DNA of 64,000 nt, from positions 15,920,822-15,984,821 of the forward strand of contig CAIIXF020000008.1 of NCBI GenBank assembly GCA_903813345.2, in the 5' to 3' direction. Positions 48,047 to 59,648 of the stretch are shown here, in pieces (the stretch's first letter is position 1; the number at the start of each line of letters is the position of its first letter). The stretch comes from Owenia fusiformis (taxonomy: Eukaryota > Annelida > Polychaeta > Sabellida > Oweniidae). A program made the position numbers and the translations under genes. The notes under the pieces were generated by a model. That model had not been told where the DNA came from. It saw nothing but the letters and a program-made list of their open reading frames with translations, and searched no databases.

Positions 48047-48921
48047 CACTCCCCTCCATAAGTTTGGCAACCTTTTTTCCCCATTGAACTACGTGTTAAA
48101 GCTTCTTTAAGTCTGAATTTTTATTTACTTAACCGGCGATGAAATAACTTATAATATTGATGGAAACGTAACTTGACTTTATTTCCAATACTTCCAAATT
48201 TTCTCAATTTTTTTCCTCAATTACAATAGGTCGAAAATTGATAATAAATTTGATGAATTTTTGAAAATCGTCATTCCCATGTAATCCAATGGGAAATGGA
48301 GGGTTCGGGCCAAATCAGAAATCAGGATATCTTTTCAGTAAAAGATTCAGCAAAAAGTATTTTTATATAGAAAATTGAATTGTCTAACTTTTTTAAACAC
48401 TAAGTGTTTAGTTTATATGATGAATATTAAAGTTACAGCGCTTCAAAGTCATGATTGAAAATAATTTTTCGCCTCCTGTGTTATTTCAATGGGAGAGGTT
48501 TTTTGAAAAACAATTTTGACTTTAAAGCCCTATAACTTTGTTGAACCTGAAGAAACATATCAATTTTTTGTTAAATAAAGTTAGCAAATTCAATTGCCTG
48601 CCTAACTCGTATTTTTTGCAAGGACTCGGATGGATGGATATTCTGTCATATGACTTGCGGCAAACCTACCATTTCCCATTGGTTAACATGGGAATGTCGA
48701 TTTTCAAAAATTCCTCAAATTCCTCATCAATTTTCGACCTATCTTAATTGAGGAAAAGAATTGAGAAAATTTGGAGGTATTGGAATTAAAGTCAAATTAT
48801 GTTTCCATTAATAGTATAAGTATTTAAATCGCAGGTTAAGTAAATAGAAATTCAAACGTAAAGAGGCTTTAACACGTAGTTCAATGGGGGGAAAAGGTTG
48901 CCAAACTTATGGAGGGGAGTG
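48047..48921. mobile_element. 875-bp fold-back MITE, CACTCCCCTCC family, TA-flanked
   Basis: Starts CACTCCCCTCCATAAGTTTG and ends with its complement, GGAGGGGAGTG, with TA on both sides. Inverted similarity continues inward for more than 300 bp per arm (for example TTTCCATTGGATTACATGGG-type inner matches at 48280 and 48670), so almost the whole element is a hairpin. Confidence 0.8.
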
Positions 48922-49286
48922 TACAACTGAGATAAGTAAAAAATAAATCATACTGTTTATTTAAATCTCGTTTGAATTGTAAATCAAAATTAAAATATTG
49001 CATTTTTTCCAAAATTAAATATCTGAAAAGAGATTCGAGAAAATATATCTGACATGTTTGGAAGTAATGGAAGAATCAAGGTGCCGAAACATTCAATTCA
49101 AAGTGTTTAAAGAAAACTCAGAATTCTAGTTTTGGCATGTGAAAAAATCAAGTTACGGCCTTAACCAGTCTCCGTCTCTTACACAAAACCTGTCCATCCT
49201 TTTGAATTACCGTATATTTCATAGTTATCCACATCTTGCACTAAATTAAGATACATTTTGAGGAGAACAGAAACTACAATTATTTA

Positions 49287-49484
49287 CACCCCTCTACATG
49301 AGTCTGGCAACTGGAAGTCCCAGCGAAAAATCCTGTTAATCCTGTTTTTGTCTGAATCCCATTTTTGCTCTTCGAATACAGTAGGTAACAACTGTGCAAT
49401 TTTAGTGATATCGTCAAAAACAAACATGATTTTACATGCGATCCAAAAGGTAACTTCCGGGTGCCAAACTTATGGAGGGGAGTG
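49287..49484. mobile_element. 198-bp MITE, CACTCCCCTCC family, TA-flanked
   Basis: Left CACCCCTCTACATGAGTCTG, right AACTTATGGAGGGGAGTG, TA each side. A shorter deletion derivative of the same family as 48047-48921. Confidence 0.75.
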
Positions 49485-50009
49485 TAAATCAATGTAATAT
49501 TATTGCCATGGAAACTCTGCTTTTTCTGCCCAACTTCGTCCGCCGATCTTTACCATGTGGGTAAAGCAGACCCGGTGATACAATGAGCTTGCTCGGCGGT
49601 ATCATGACTGTGTAACAGGTCTTGATGTATAAGTGAGCTCGGCGGTAGGTTCAAACAACGCGGATCCTCAGAGCATGTGCTCGTGGTATCATCGTGGCTT
49701 AACACCCGTGCTTACCATTGTTTTTGATACAGTACAGTGATGCAGCTGAATGCGATGATATACCGAGATTGCCTTGGAACTTGCTATGAAAGACTATGAT
49801 GTATGTTTTCTAGTTTGGTATAATATACCATACTAGTAATTGTATCATTCTGACATCCACATTACTTTCATATTTTACTCTATGATGACTGATTTCCCAA
49901 TGATTGTTCCTATTACTCCGTTCTAAGTAATCATTTGTTTAATAGTTCCTAGGATATTATCAAATACATTATCTCATTGATAGACTTCCACTTCAACATG
50001 AAATATTAA

Positions 50010-50300
50010 ATGTTCTATTGAACATGGATTCTAGCAATACTATCCAACATGGATATACTTGTTGAGACTCCATCAACTTGAGTTCTTCTGAGAAAATGAT
50101 TTCAGCAAGGGTGCATTGACTTAACATGGGAACATACTCCATTGACCAATGACTTAGCATTTGGACCATCAAGTATATCACCATGTTATTTCAATGCACC
50201 CTTGCTGAATTCCTGTTTTTCTAAGAAGAACTCAAGTTGATCGAATCTCAGTAAGTACTTTCATATGGGATAGTATTGCTCGAATCAATTTTCAATAGTA
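50010..50300. mobile_element. Hairpin element with AGCAAGGGTGCATTGA inner arms
   Basis: Left arm about 50020-50130 and right arm about 50190-50295 share AACTTGAGTTCTTCT, TCAGCAAGGGTGCATTGA and AGTATTGCTxGAAT in mirror order. No target duplication or coding frame found. Confidence 0.55.
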
Positions 50301-50783
50301 AGGATAGGGGTTCTAAACAGGACATTAAAGCTTAAGTAAGGCCTTTTTGAAAATGTTGGTTAGTACTAATCTGGAAGTTTTTGTATGTCATTTGAGATTC
50401 AAAATCACTTCTAAAAAACTGAACTTCAGATTTTTCTGATTTTTCGATGTGAAATTGAAAAAAAATTAGAGGACGTCAATGTATATTTCTTCCACTAATT
50501 CTCCACATCTTTCAAACTGGCGCCCAGGAATTAAAAAATAAAATATATAAAAACAAATCATTGAAAATCACTAAATATAATAGTGTTATTTTCTGCATCC
50601 TTGATTGAGGTGAATATATCTAGGTCGAAGCAATTGAGGATACAAGTTGACGTATTTTTAGCTTTCAAAATCAATGGTCTAGAAACCCGCGGTCTGTAAC
50701 TGAATTTCAAATTGTAAGGAAATTAACTTGTAAATACAGAATAATAAATATAACACGAGATTTGCAATTCCAGGCCTAATATA

Positions 50784-50815
50784 CACTCCCTCCATAAGTT
50801 TGGCAACCTGGATAC
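50784..50815 (+). mobile_element. Solo terminus of the CACTCCCCTCC family
   Basis: CACTCCCTCCATAAGTTTGG after TA; no opposite terminus found nearby. The CAGGGTG-family element at 50988 follows 170 bp later, so this is a broken or interrupted copy. Confidence 0.55.
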
Positions 50816-50987
50816 TTCGCTCAAAGACAGAATCAGATATAGCAAGTAGTCACTAGCATGTAGTGGCGAAAATTGTTTGAATTTTAGAATATTTTGGGCT
50901 CATATCATTCCTAGTCATATCTATTTTCTCAAAATACCCAATTTGCATACTGTATTTGAGGAGAACCTAAATATTTTCACAATAATA

Positions 50988-52078
50988 CAGGGTGGTCCAA
51001 AAAAATGGGACACTCGTATTTCAAAAATAAATAATGTTTTTCTTGATGACAACATGTCATATTATATACCAGTGGATAGGGAATTTACTTATCTTTAATT
51101 TGGTGTATCATAAGTTCAAATTTATTATAATGTCTGTCAACCAGCGTCCATTATATAAATGACGTCATTTTAGTTTCAAAACGGGTTCTCCAAAACTTGC
51201 AAAAAACAAGTTTTTTGTCAACTTTTTTTACAAAAACAGACGTTCATATGTCCATCATTTTGATCAATTATAGCTCTCAATTTTGGCCTTAACTGGTCAA
51301 AAACATCATTGATATTCTGTTGAGACAATAAATTCCATTTCTCAACAAGTCTATCCTTAATAAGGGACTGAGTAGATGTGAGGGGTTCATGGTAAACCAA
51401 TTCTGTTCGTTCTCCCAATACGAGTTAGTCACAGACGTTGACATCGCATTATCCACTTATGTTGTTTGTAGACCCTGGTATGAGCTCATTCTCGAATCAT
51501 TACATTTTCCAACAAGATGGGGCTCCAAGCAATAGATCTCAGAAGAGTTTCAAATGTTTAAAAGAAAATGTGCCTATATTCATCTCCCTAATCACTGCCT
51601 CCCCCAGATCATACGATCAACCAACATCTGCGACTACCACGTATGGGAAGAACTAACAGAATTGGTGTACCATGAACCCCTTACATCTATTCAGTCTCTT
51701 GAGGACAGAATTGAATTAATGACAAGTGAAATTCATTGTCTTTAACAGCATATCAATAATGGTATTGGCCAGTTTAGGCCAAAATTGAGGGGTACAATTG
51801 ATCAAAATGGTGGACATATTGATCGTCTGTTTATGTAAATAAAGTTGACAATAAAACTTGCTTTTGCAAGTTTTGGAAAACCCGTTTTGAAATGAAAATG
51901 ACGTCATTTACATTATGGACGCTGGTTGACAGACATTACAATAAATTTGAACTTATGATATACCAAATTAAAGATAAGTAAATTCCCTATCCATTGGTAT
52001 ATAATATGACATGTTTTCATCAAGAAAATCAATATTTATTTTTGAAATACGAGTGTCCCATTTTTTTGGACCACCCTG
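50988..52078 (+). mobile_element. Decayed Tc1/mariner-like element with transposase remnant
   Basis: Perfect-looking termini: CAGGGTGGTCCAAAAAAATG and its complement at 52059-52078, TA on both sides, with arms continuing over 150 bp (CACTCGTATTTCAAAAATA, then TTTAATTTGGTATATCATAA-like). Interior 51440-51745 on the plus strand encodes pieces of a DDE transposase: YIFQQDGAPSNRS has the second catalytic Asp, and a shifted frame gives ICDYHVWEELTELVYHEPLT. Frame breaks and missing N-terminal parts make it dead. It identifies the family to which the other CAGGGTG elements belong. Confidence 0.75.
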
Positions 52079-52761
52079 TATATTCATAATGTATTATTTT
52101 TCTATATCTTTTTTTACCATTTTTATCATTTGGGAGAATTTAAACATTTTTTATCCATTTCGGCACTTCACCAATTTATAACATATCGTGGATCTTTTGG
52201 GAGAAATTGTATTTGAGATTGTAAGGAATAGATTGGTTGGTCAACTGAACATAATACTTGTAATTTTGGTACACCCTATAGATCTGATTCTTCTTTTAAT
52301 AGTGTGTTAAGGTTAAAGCATGTTAATATTTATTCTTTATTTCGTTCCTTTAATACAATAGTTTGGGAAATTATGAGAAATTTGATGATTTTAAAAAAAT
52401 CGTCAAACAGGTTATGAGATTCGAAAAGGAGTGAATTGTGAATATATTTGTGCTTTTAGTGAGGTATTTGATTTCTGAATGAACATCTCAATGTATTGAA
52501 TTTGATGAATACATGAAAAATGTAAAAATGAGAGATCAATGACTCTTACATTTGCACTTTTTCTACTTCTTTTGGAACCATTATTTGTTTGTCCAAAATT
52601 CAAGGTCAAAAATTAAAAAAGTGATTGCATTTAAAAAAAACAAGTTTTTATACACTGATACAAAATTCACGGATTAATCCCCCCACCTCCGATCTGTAGA
52701 CTAGTACATGTCACAAAAACTCTCTTTCAATCTATATTTAATAAAGAAAATGACCACTTAC

Positions 52762-52824
52762 CATTGTACATCCAGCTTTGGTGTTCCGACGCAATCTGTT
52801 CTGGTTGAAGCAAACAACATCAAA
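52762..52824 (-). other. Possible upstream exon of the galectin gene
   Basis: A 63-bp segment with acceptor CTTTTCAG and strong donor ACAATG|GTAAGTGG. It could be a 5' UTR exon; spliced to 47820-47727 its ATG would give only a short upstream frame. No protein domain. Confidence 0.3.
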
Positions 52825-53339
52825 CTGAAAAGAAGTTGACCTAAATATTGGAAACGGGCAAAAAAGTCACATCGCATACTAATCCCTTGACCAGAAGCCA
52901 ACTTAACAAAGGTCTAGATGTTTAGCCATGTGACTCATTGCGACCAATTGGGATTATCATATGAAGATGACATTTAACATAATACCCCGGTATTTTATGT
53001 AACTGTTTTTAAAATTGTAATGTCCAAACTTTTTGGCAAAGCTTGTAGCTAGATAAGCAGCATGAGCCTTTTATGTATCCAGTCTGAACCAGATAAAGGA
53101 TTAAGACATCTTTATATAATATCATATCATCGGTATCCATGTACTCATGAAACATGAATAAGGTGAAGTTCAGATTTGCCGTAATATCCATTGATACTGA
53201 GGTCAATATAAAAGTATGCTTTAACAATGTATTTATTCCATTTTACTTATTCCATAGTACATTTCTGAATCAATTAAATGCATTTCTATTATTATTTAAA
53301 CAAGGGAAATCATCAGTGTTGGGATAAAATCTTACTTAC

Positions 53340-53373
53340 CAGAATGCAATGCTAGATGTAGATCATCCGTAAA
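53340..53373 (-). other. Possible 34-bp upstream exon
   Basis: Acceptor TTCATTTCAG and donor TTCTG|GTAAGTAAG bracket 34 bp. Micro-exon or chance; position is consistent with a 5' UTR series leading to the galectin gene. Confidence 0.2.
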
Positions 53374-54524
53374 CTGAAATGAACTTTACCACATTCAGTG
53401 TTCCTTTTAACATGTTTACTATTTAGACCCAGTGTATTTTTATAAAAATAAAGTTACTTTTTTATTCAGCCTGCGCTTTATATGCTTTCAATGGCAATGG
53501 AGTGAAACAACTTTATTCCAAGCATCTATTCTAATTTTATTCACTAACCTTGGTGGAACGAGTGAATGGGTATCCCTAAACTAGTTTTCAACTAGTTTAC
53601 TGTAGTTTATGTATTTTGTTTTATATTATGAAAAAAGTTCGACATGACTTGATGTTATATGTTTTTGTGGTACAATGGTACGATAATAAATATATAAACG
53701 TTCCTAAATGTTTGGAATAAAACAAGTTGGTTTATTTGATGTTGAAGAATAATAGAATTATTGATTTAATAGAGCATTTTAAAAAGGTAACTTTTACAAG
53801 TATTTGCTTGGGTCGTGGCGTATTGGGAGTTCTCTAAAACACAACATCCGCTAAGCTAGGTAGATTTACAGAGTGTCTGAAAAGTAAAAATACAAGTACT
53901 TTGATTTTAGTAGGCCTAGACTTAGCTTGGTGAATCGGTCATTCGATTCAATGTTACTGTAGAGGCCGATACACTAAAGCCAGTAAGGTCAAATAAGAAG
54001 GTAAGTTTTATTCATATTTTAATATTTAGGCTAATGTATAGAAGTCCTACAAAGGAGAAGGAAACCTTAAGGATTTTCACATTTCCAGAACCTAGGTTGA
54101 TAATTTACAGGGAATTATCTATAAGCCCTCTCCCCTTCCTTGATATTTTTCAGTATTTGTCAACAGATTTAATTAAGTGTGTTGTAGTGTTTTGAAATGG
54201 GATTATTTGCAGGGATCACCCACGGGTGCACATCCAGTAGAAGGGGCCACATCTTCCCCTCTTTTCAGAAAAAGTAGAATACTGAATTTCAGAACTTGTA
54301 TCTTTATTTCCAGAACACCCAGTTACCAAGACTTGAGGGTGATATTATAAACTCGCTCCTCTTAATATTCTTCTTTATCCCATGCCAAGTAGAGTTTAAG
54401 GGAGATAAGTTGGTAAGATATATCCCGTATCCTGATTTTGAGGTTTCCATATCCCGAACCTCCATATCTCCCGCCATATCTCCTGCTCCAGGGCATATCT
54501 TCCCACTTCGAAAAAAAATTTGAA

Positions 54525-54665
54525 AAAATAAGAAAACTTGAAAAAAGAAAAAATGTGAAAAATTGAAAAAAATAAAAGATTGAAAAAAATAGAAAAAATA
54601 GAAAAAAAGATTGAAAATGTGAAAAATTGAAAAAATAAAAAAAATTGAAAGAAAATTAGAAAACT
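54525..54665 (+). repeat. A-rich simple repeat (GAAAAA/TTGAAAAA)
   Basis: About 140 bp of TTGAAAAAA-type units with no order higher than roughly 10-15 bp. Preceded at 54210 by one copy of the GCAGGGATC repeat described next. Confidence 0.8.
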
Positions 54666-54978
54666 CTATACTTGGTATAGGATAAAGCAGTTATGTACAG
54701 TCGGTTTGGATATTGGGTTCATCCCTCGTGAGATATGCACATCTCCCTCTGGATAAACCCCATATCCAAAACCTCCCAGTACATAACCCTTATATATTTG
54801 TTTACTTTTAGCGTGTGGTATGACTGTTTTGAAACGAGGGATTAATAGTAATACCTGTATCATAGGTGATGGAGACACAAAAAGGTGTTCATTGTAGGTA
54901 GGTGTTCATTACAGAGAGGGGATTTTATACGAAAGTCAATTGTGAAATGTTTCATTACATGGTGTTCACTAAACACAA

Positions 54979-55160
54979 GTGTTTACTAGAGAGAGGTATT
55001 CACCAAGAAAGGTTTTACTGTATTTCGATATGCAGGGATCGCCCACTGGTCTGCATCCACTAAAGACAATGGTGTTTACTAGAGAGAGGTATTCACTAAC
55101 GGATTTACTGTATTTCGATATGCAGGGACCCCCCACTGGTCTGCATTCACTAAAGACGGT
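54979..55160 (+). repeat. Two-unit 93-bp tandem repeat
   Basis: Units from 54979 and 55072 share GTGTTTACTAGAGAGAGGTA, TTTACTGTATTTCGATATGC and CACTGGTCTGCAT. A related single segment with GCAGGGATCACCCAC is at about 54212. Confidence 0.75.
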
Positions 55161-56400
55161 CACATCTCCCTCCCTTCAGCCATCCTAATAATGTCACAGG
55201 ACTTTTTGCAGTCCTTTTTAAAGCATTTCTCAATGACCTTTTAATACTCTTTTTGTGCTTTTACTCTTACGTTGCTTTGCTGACCATCCTATTTTCCTCA
55301 ATTGAGTTGGTGGAGTTTTTGTTAGTATTTTGGTTGAATTGAATTCATGCTAAGCACGGCTTTAGTTTCGATTTTACAATCTCTATACACACTCAGATAA
55401 TGAACAGTAAACCTGTGCATAAAGCGATGCAATTTTTCTGATATTTCTTACATCAAATGGTAGATATCTTGTTTTTTCACTTCAAATCAAACTGGTGGGG
55501 AATTCAAACAATTATCAAAAACCTCAAGTATATTCTGAAAGTGCAATTTTCTTTTAAAATTTTCATGTCATTTCTTCTGAGTATTTCGTACCTGTTGCCA
55601 ATTTTGTGTTTTTTCTATGATATTGACAATTTGTTTTTTGTAAGGATACTTATTTTGAATCTCAGTAGGGGTACATTATGCATCAAAACTAGCGAAAAAG
55701 TTTCATATACTTATCAATTGGCTAAATAAAAACCATATTTCACATACATTTAAGTCAGGGACCAAAAGGAACTGGGAAACCTCTCACAATGCTCCAACAC
55801 AAAGGGCCCGGGAACATGTATAAAAAATTGAGTCGAGTTCCCTTCATACAGAACTCAACCCGATTTTATTATCCATGTTCCCAGGGCCTATGCACCAACA
55901 CGTCCAATAAAGATGTCATTTCACCATGCGAAAATACCTTGAAATATCTGCCACTCATAATGACTGAGAGAACTGGAATTTCGCACAGCACTTATGTTGT
56001 TCTTCCAGTGTATATATTCCTTGAGCCATATAGGATACCTTAATAGATCAGGATGTAAACCCTTCTCCCGAGTGGAACAAAGAAACGGCTCAGTGGAGTC
56101 AATCCATGCCATGTCTGGACAAATTTTGTTGATCCACAGTTGAGTTTGGATAAATTATCAAAACCAATCAATAAAAAAATATTGCAAAAGCAGTAGTCAA
56201 GACTGGAAAATATGTAATTGCACCCCATGAACTACACAGGACACTAAGAAGGAATACATGTTAGGTCGAACCAAACTAAAGATGGCATAACTGTGCTTTT
56301 ATGAATTCAAAGTCACCCGACCGACATCCAGCAGAATCAGACTGAAACTAATGTGAGGAAAATAGCTAAGCTGACCAAAGTGTGTACTCAGAGAAGTTCA
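55161..56400. other. Non-coding spacer
   Basis: AT-rich intergenic DNA. Frames of 60-90 codons at 55457 and 55789 show no domain, codon pattern or splice context. No RNA gene seen. Confidence 0.4.
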
Positions 56401-56404
56401 TTTA

Positions 56405-57935
56405 AAAGGGGGGGGGGTGTACATTTTTAACAATGTCCCACCACATGCCTAACCATCGATAACATACAGTGACAAAATATACTGTCGTAAACTTTAGATG
56501 TATGGTGTCACTTTTCTAACTGATATAAAACAAAAACGATGATGTGGGTGTGGTGTAGGTTTTAAAAATTAATCTGAGGAATACTTAAGGGATTTTATGT
56601 TTAATTTCGTGTGTATTCGATTTGGAAGACATTAACCTTTCTAATTCAGTGAAAAGATTTTCGGGCAGTGCTTGAGTTTTTTCGAAGTAAATCTACCCAT
56701 CAACAATGATTGGTTGGAAAATGTAGTTTTTTTCACATTTCCTTTGGTCATTTTTTCCCCTGTCGCCTAAGAGTGTCGATTATTTTTATGAGAATGCTTC
56801 CCAAAATTACATAATTAAGGTCGGTCAAAGATATATCTAATAAATATTCACGTTTTTGCTAAAATAATAAAAATCAAAAAATCATAAGTGTACGTTGTCA
56901 CCTCGATGTACGTTGTCCCATTAAACTTACATATCTGAATTCACATTTAACGCTTATGTAGACAATGTATTTTTCATAACACTAAGGGACAGGGGGATCA
57001 GATTCATTTAAAACTGAAACGGAACAATCCAGTATTACTAATTCAACTTGATTGAACTATATTGAACCTCTGCACTTTCAAGATATTGCATGAACGGGAT
57101 TTCGAAAGTCATCTTCGATTAGCTAGTATATATCTCTCCATGAACTCCTTAAGATTATCAAAATTCATAAAAGTGCAACATAACGTTACGTACCGATGCC
57201 GAATGGTCAAAGAGGTTGGAAGATAACACCCCATGGTCAAATATTAATCACCATATCAAAACTTTCATAAAATAAAATAGCATTCAACAAGAGGTAAAAA
57301 TCACTTTTACCTGTTTATCTGTACCAGGGATACATGAACATGTTCGTTGAATATCACTTGTTACTCATAAAACCCTTAATGCATTTTGAAATTAAATCAT
57401 TGCATTGTTTACATTTCAATTACCGGGACAACGTACATTGGAAATGACAACATACATTTTTGATATTTTTAATTATACCAAATACATTAATAAATAAAAC
57501 CTTCAACCGTCTTAAATTGTGTAGTTTAGAGAAACATATTCTCATAAAAATTAATCGGCACTCTTAGACGACAGGGGAGAAAATGATCAAAGGAAATGTG
57601 TAAAAAAACACATTTTTCCAACCAACCAATTGCATGGGTAGATTAACAACGAAAAAAGTTGAGCACTGCTCGAAAATCTTTTAACGTAATTAGAAAAGTA
57701 AATGTCTTCCAAATCGAATACACAAGAAATCAAACATGAAATCCTTTATGTACTCCTCAAATTAATTTTTGAAAACCACAATCAAACCTACATCATAGTT
57801 TTCGCTTCAAATCAGTTAATAGTGACACGGTACACCTTAAGTGTACGATGGTATATCTTGTCACTGAACATTGTCGATGGTGAGGCGTGATCATGTTTTC
57901 AGCAAAATAAGAAATTAGGAGGGGGACATTTAAAT
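56405..57935. mobile_element. 1.5-kb fold-back element
   Basis: Left arm 56405-56790 and right arm 57540-57935 mirror each other: CGATTTGGAAGACATT against AATGTCTTCCAAATCG, GAAAAGATTTTCGGGCAGTG against its relative, GTGACAxxATAxACxGTCGTA-type inner segments. Further inward, ACGTTGTCCC at 56920 pairs with GGGACAACGT at 57424. Nearly the entire 1.5 kb could form one hairpin. No coding frame. Confidence 0.65.
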
Positions 57936-58099
57936 TAAGATAAGGGAATGTAACTGTCCTGTCCATCCTCTTCCTCTCATACTGAAATGGATGTTACTTT
58001 GCTTCGACTGATTTATGGTCCCCAAATCCCATCACATACACACTGAATACGGATTCTCATATACATGTACTTTAAGAATCATATAGACAAGAATTCAAC

Positions 58100-58790
58100 G
58101 CAATACACAATTTAGTCCATAATGATATTTGTTATTTACATTAAATTAACTGGTTACATAAAGGAAAAATTGCATTGACGATTGTACAATCCAAAAAAAC
58201 ACCATTTTTTCACAGATTCTCAGTGACTGAAATACATACATCACTACTCATTGGAAGCTTCTGAAATTTACATAGTCATAGATGGCATTGGTAAACATCA
58301 ATACAAAATCATCCATTTACAAAATGGACATTTATCAACACTAAAATTCCTCATTTGCCATCTTTCGAGTACCACCCCCTAACAATATGCTTTAATCAGT
58401 AAAAACAGAAATCTCAGGGCTCACACCAAAAGTCAACATTTGCCAAAGAACAAACAATATAATGGAGTGTAAACTGTAAAAGATTTAATTGATATCCGCA
58501 GGTTACGCTTAGGGATATTGTCTATTTTATCCGATGATGGCTTGCCCCTCCCATTATATAACAAACTTTTTATGTCATCACCACAAGTGTTGATTCATCT
58601 TTTACTTGAATATCCCATCATCTACCCCCTTCCCCCTTACAAAATTCATACTTCCGCAACTAATGATAATTGGAAACTATACCTTACAAAGCATGAATGT
58701 ATTTGCATATGATATCCCAAAGTGAGATTTTTGGCAAAAATTGATATTTTGATTTATTATATACCCAATATGTAACACTAATCCTGATTG
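58100..58790. other. Non-coding spacer
   Basis: AT-rich intergenic DNA with no supported gene, repeat or RNA; possibly distal 3' flank of the phosphatase gene. Confidence 0.4.
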
Positions 58791-58859
58791 GTCAATACCT
58801 AGTCACGTGTTCCGAAATAGATTTACTATTTCCCTCGGAAAGTTATATTCCCTCAAATG

Positions 58860-59187
58860 TGACGTCAGCGGGAATATACATTTGAACTATTGCCCGATGA
58901 CGTCACGATTGCAACTTCTATTACCCTTGGAAACGTCTGCGCATCATCACTGCGCAGACGAAAAACAGAAAAATGGAGGATGAACACAAACACAAATCAA
59001 CTTCGTTCACCATGACAGACGTGCGTGAACGATACAATATAAGCAACGTGTATAAAGTTCCCTAAGCTCAATACGTCTGTGTAATTTCAAGTGATATGAT
59101 AATCTATTCCGCGTGTTAAACGCGATTGAATTTGTCAAGTGAGAGTTTCAGAGGCAAATATTTCCTTTTGAGCATCTGATGACGTCA
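58860..59187. promoter_or_regulatory. Cluster of three TGACGTCA palindromes plus GC hairpin
   Basis: TGACGTCA, the consensus CRE (CREB/ATF site), occurs at 58860-58867, 58898-58905 and 59180-59187. Between them CGTCTGCGCA and TGCGCAGACG form a 10-bp inverted pair (58936-58962) containing TGCGCA, an NRF1-like half site. Whether this is a promoter or simply part of a repeated element is not settled: no downstream coding exon on either strand begins here. Confidence 0.4.
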
Positions 59188-59273
59188 CAGCTTATAATGC
59201 TAACAATGGACCCGGGGAGGGGGCTTTCTAAGCCTTTTTGGCCTTCACAGAGGGGACAAGAGTCAGTATAGGG

Positions 59274-59464
59274 TATATAATAAAACAAATAGTGACTGCC
59301 TAATTTCGAGCAATAGTGTAAATGATTTCCCCTTGGGAATATCCTCTACAATGTACTATTCCCTCAGCCTGCGGCTTCGGGAATAGTACATTGTAGAGGA
59401 TATTCCCTCGGGGAAATAATTTACACTATTGCCCTCAATTTCAGTCACTATTTGTATAATATTA
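59274..59464. mobile_element. 190-bp near-perfect hairpin element
   Basis: Arms of about 85 bp: CAAATAGTGACTG and GCAATAGTGTAAAT on the left, mirrored at 59420-59460. The centre has GAATATCCTCTACAATGTAC against its exact complement around CAGCCTGCGGCTT. Ends are flanked by ATAAT-type sequence. Confidence 0.75.
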
Positions 59465-59590
59465 CCCTTCTGTCATTATACTGAGAAATACCAACAAAAA
59501 CCTGAAAAATTACAAACCAACATTAAACTAATTAATACACCATGTAGCGCTCTTAAACATCTTTGGCAGTAACTAATTTGCATAATATAA

Positions 59591-59648
59591 ATGTTGTAGA
59601 ACATAAATGTTGTAGAACATAAATGTTGTAGAACATAAATGTTGTAGA
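59591..59648 (+). repeat. 16-bp tandem repeat, 3.6 units
   Basis: ATGTTGTAGAACATAA repeated at 59591, 59607, 59623 and partly 59639. Confidence 0.9.

Noticed and set aside
55457-56043. Plus-strand frames of 84-90 codons
   Set aside because: No domain, no splice sites, AT-driven composition.
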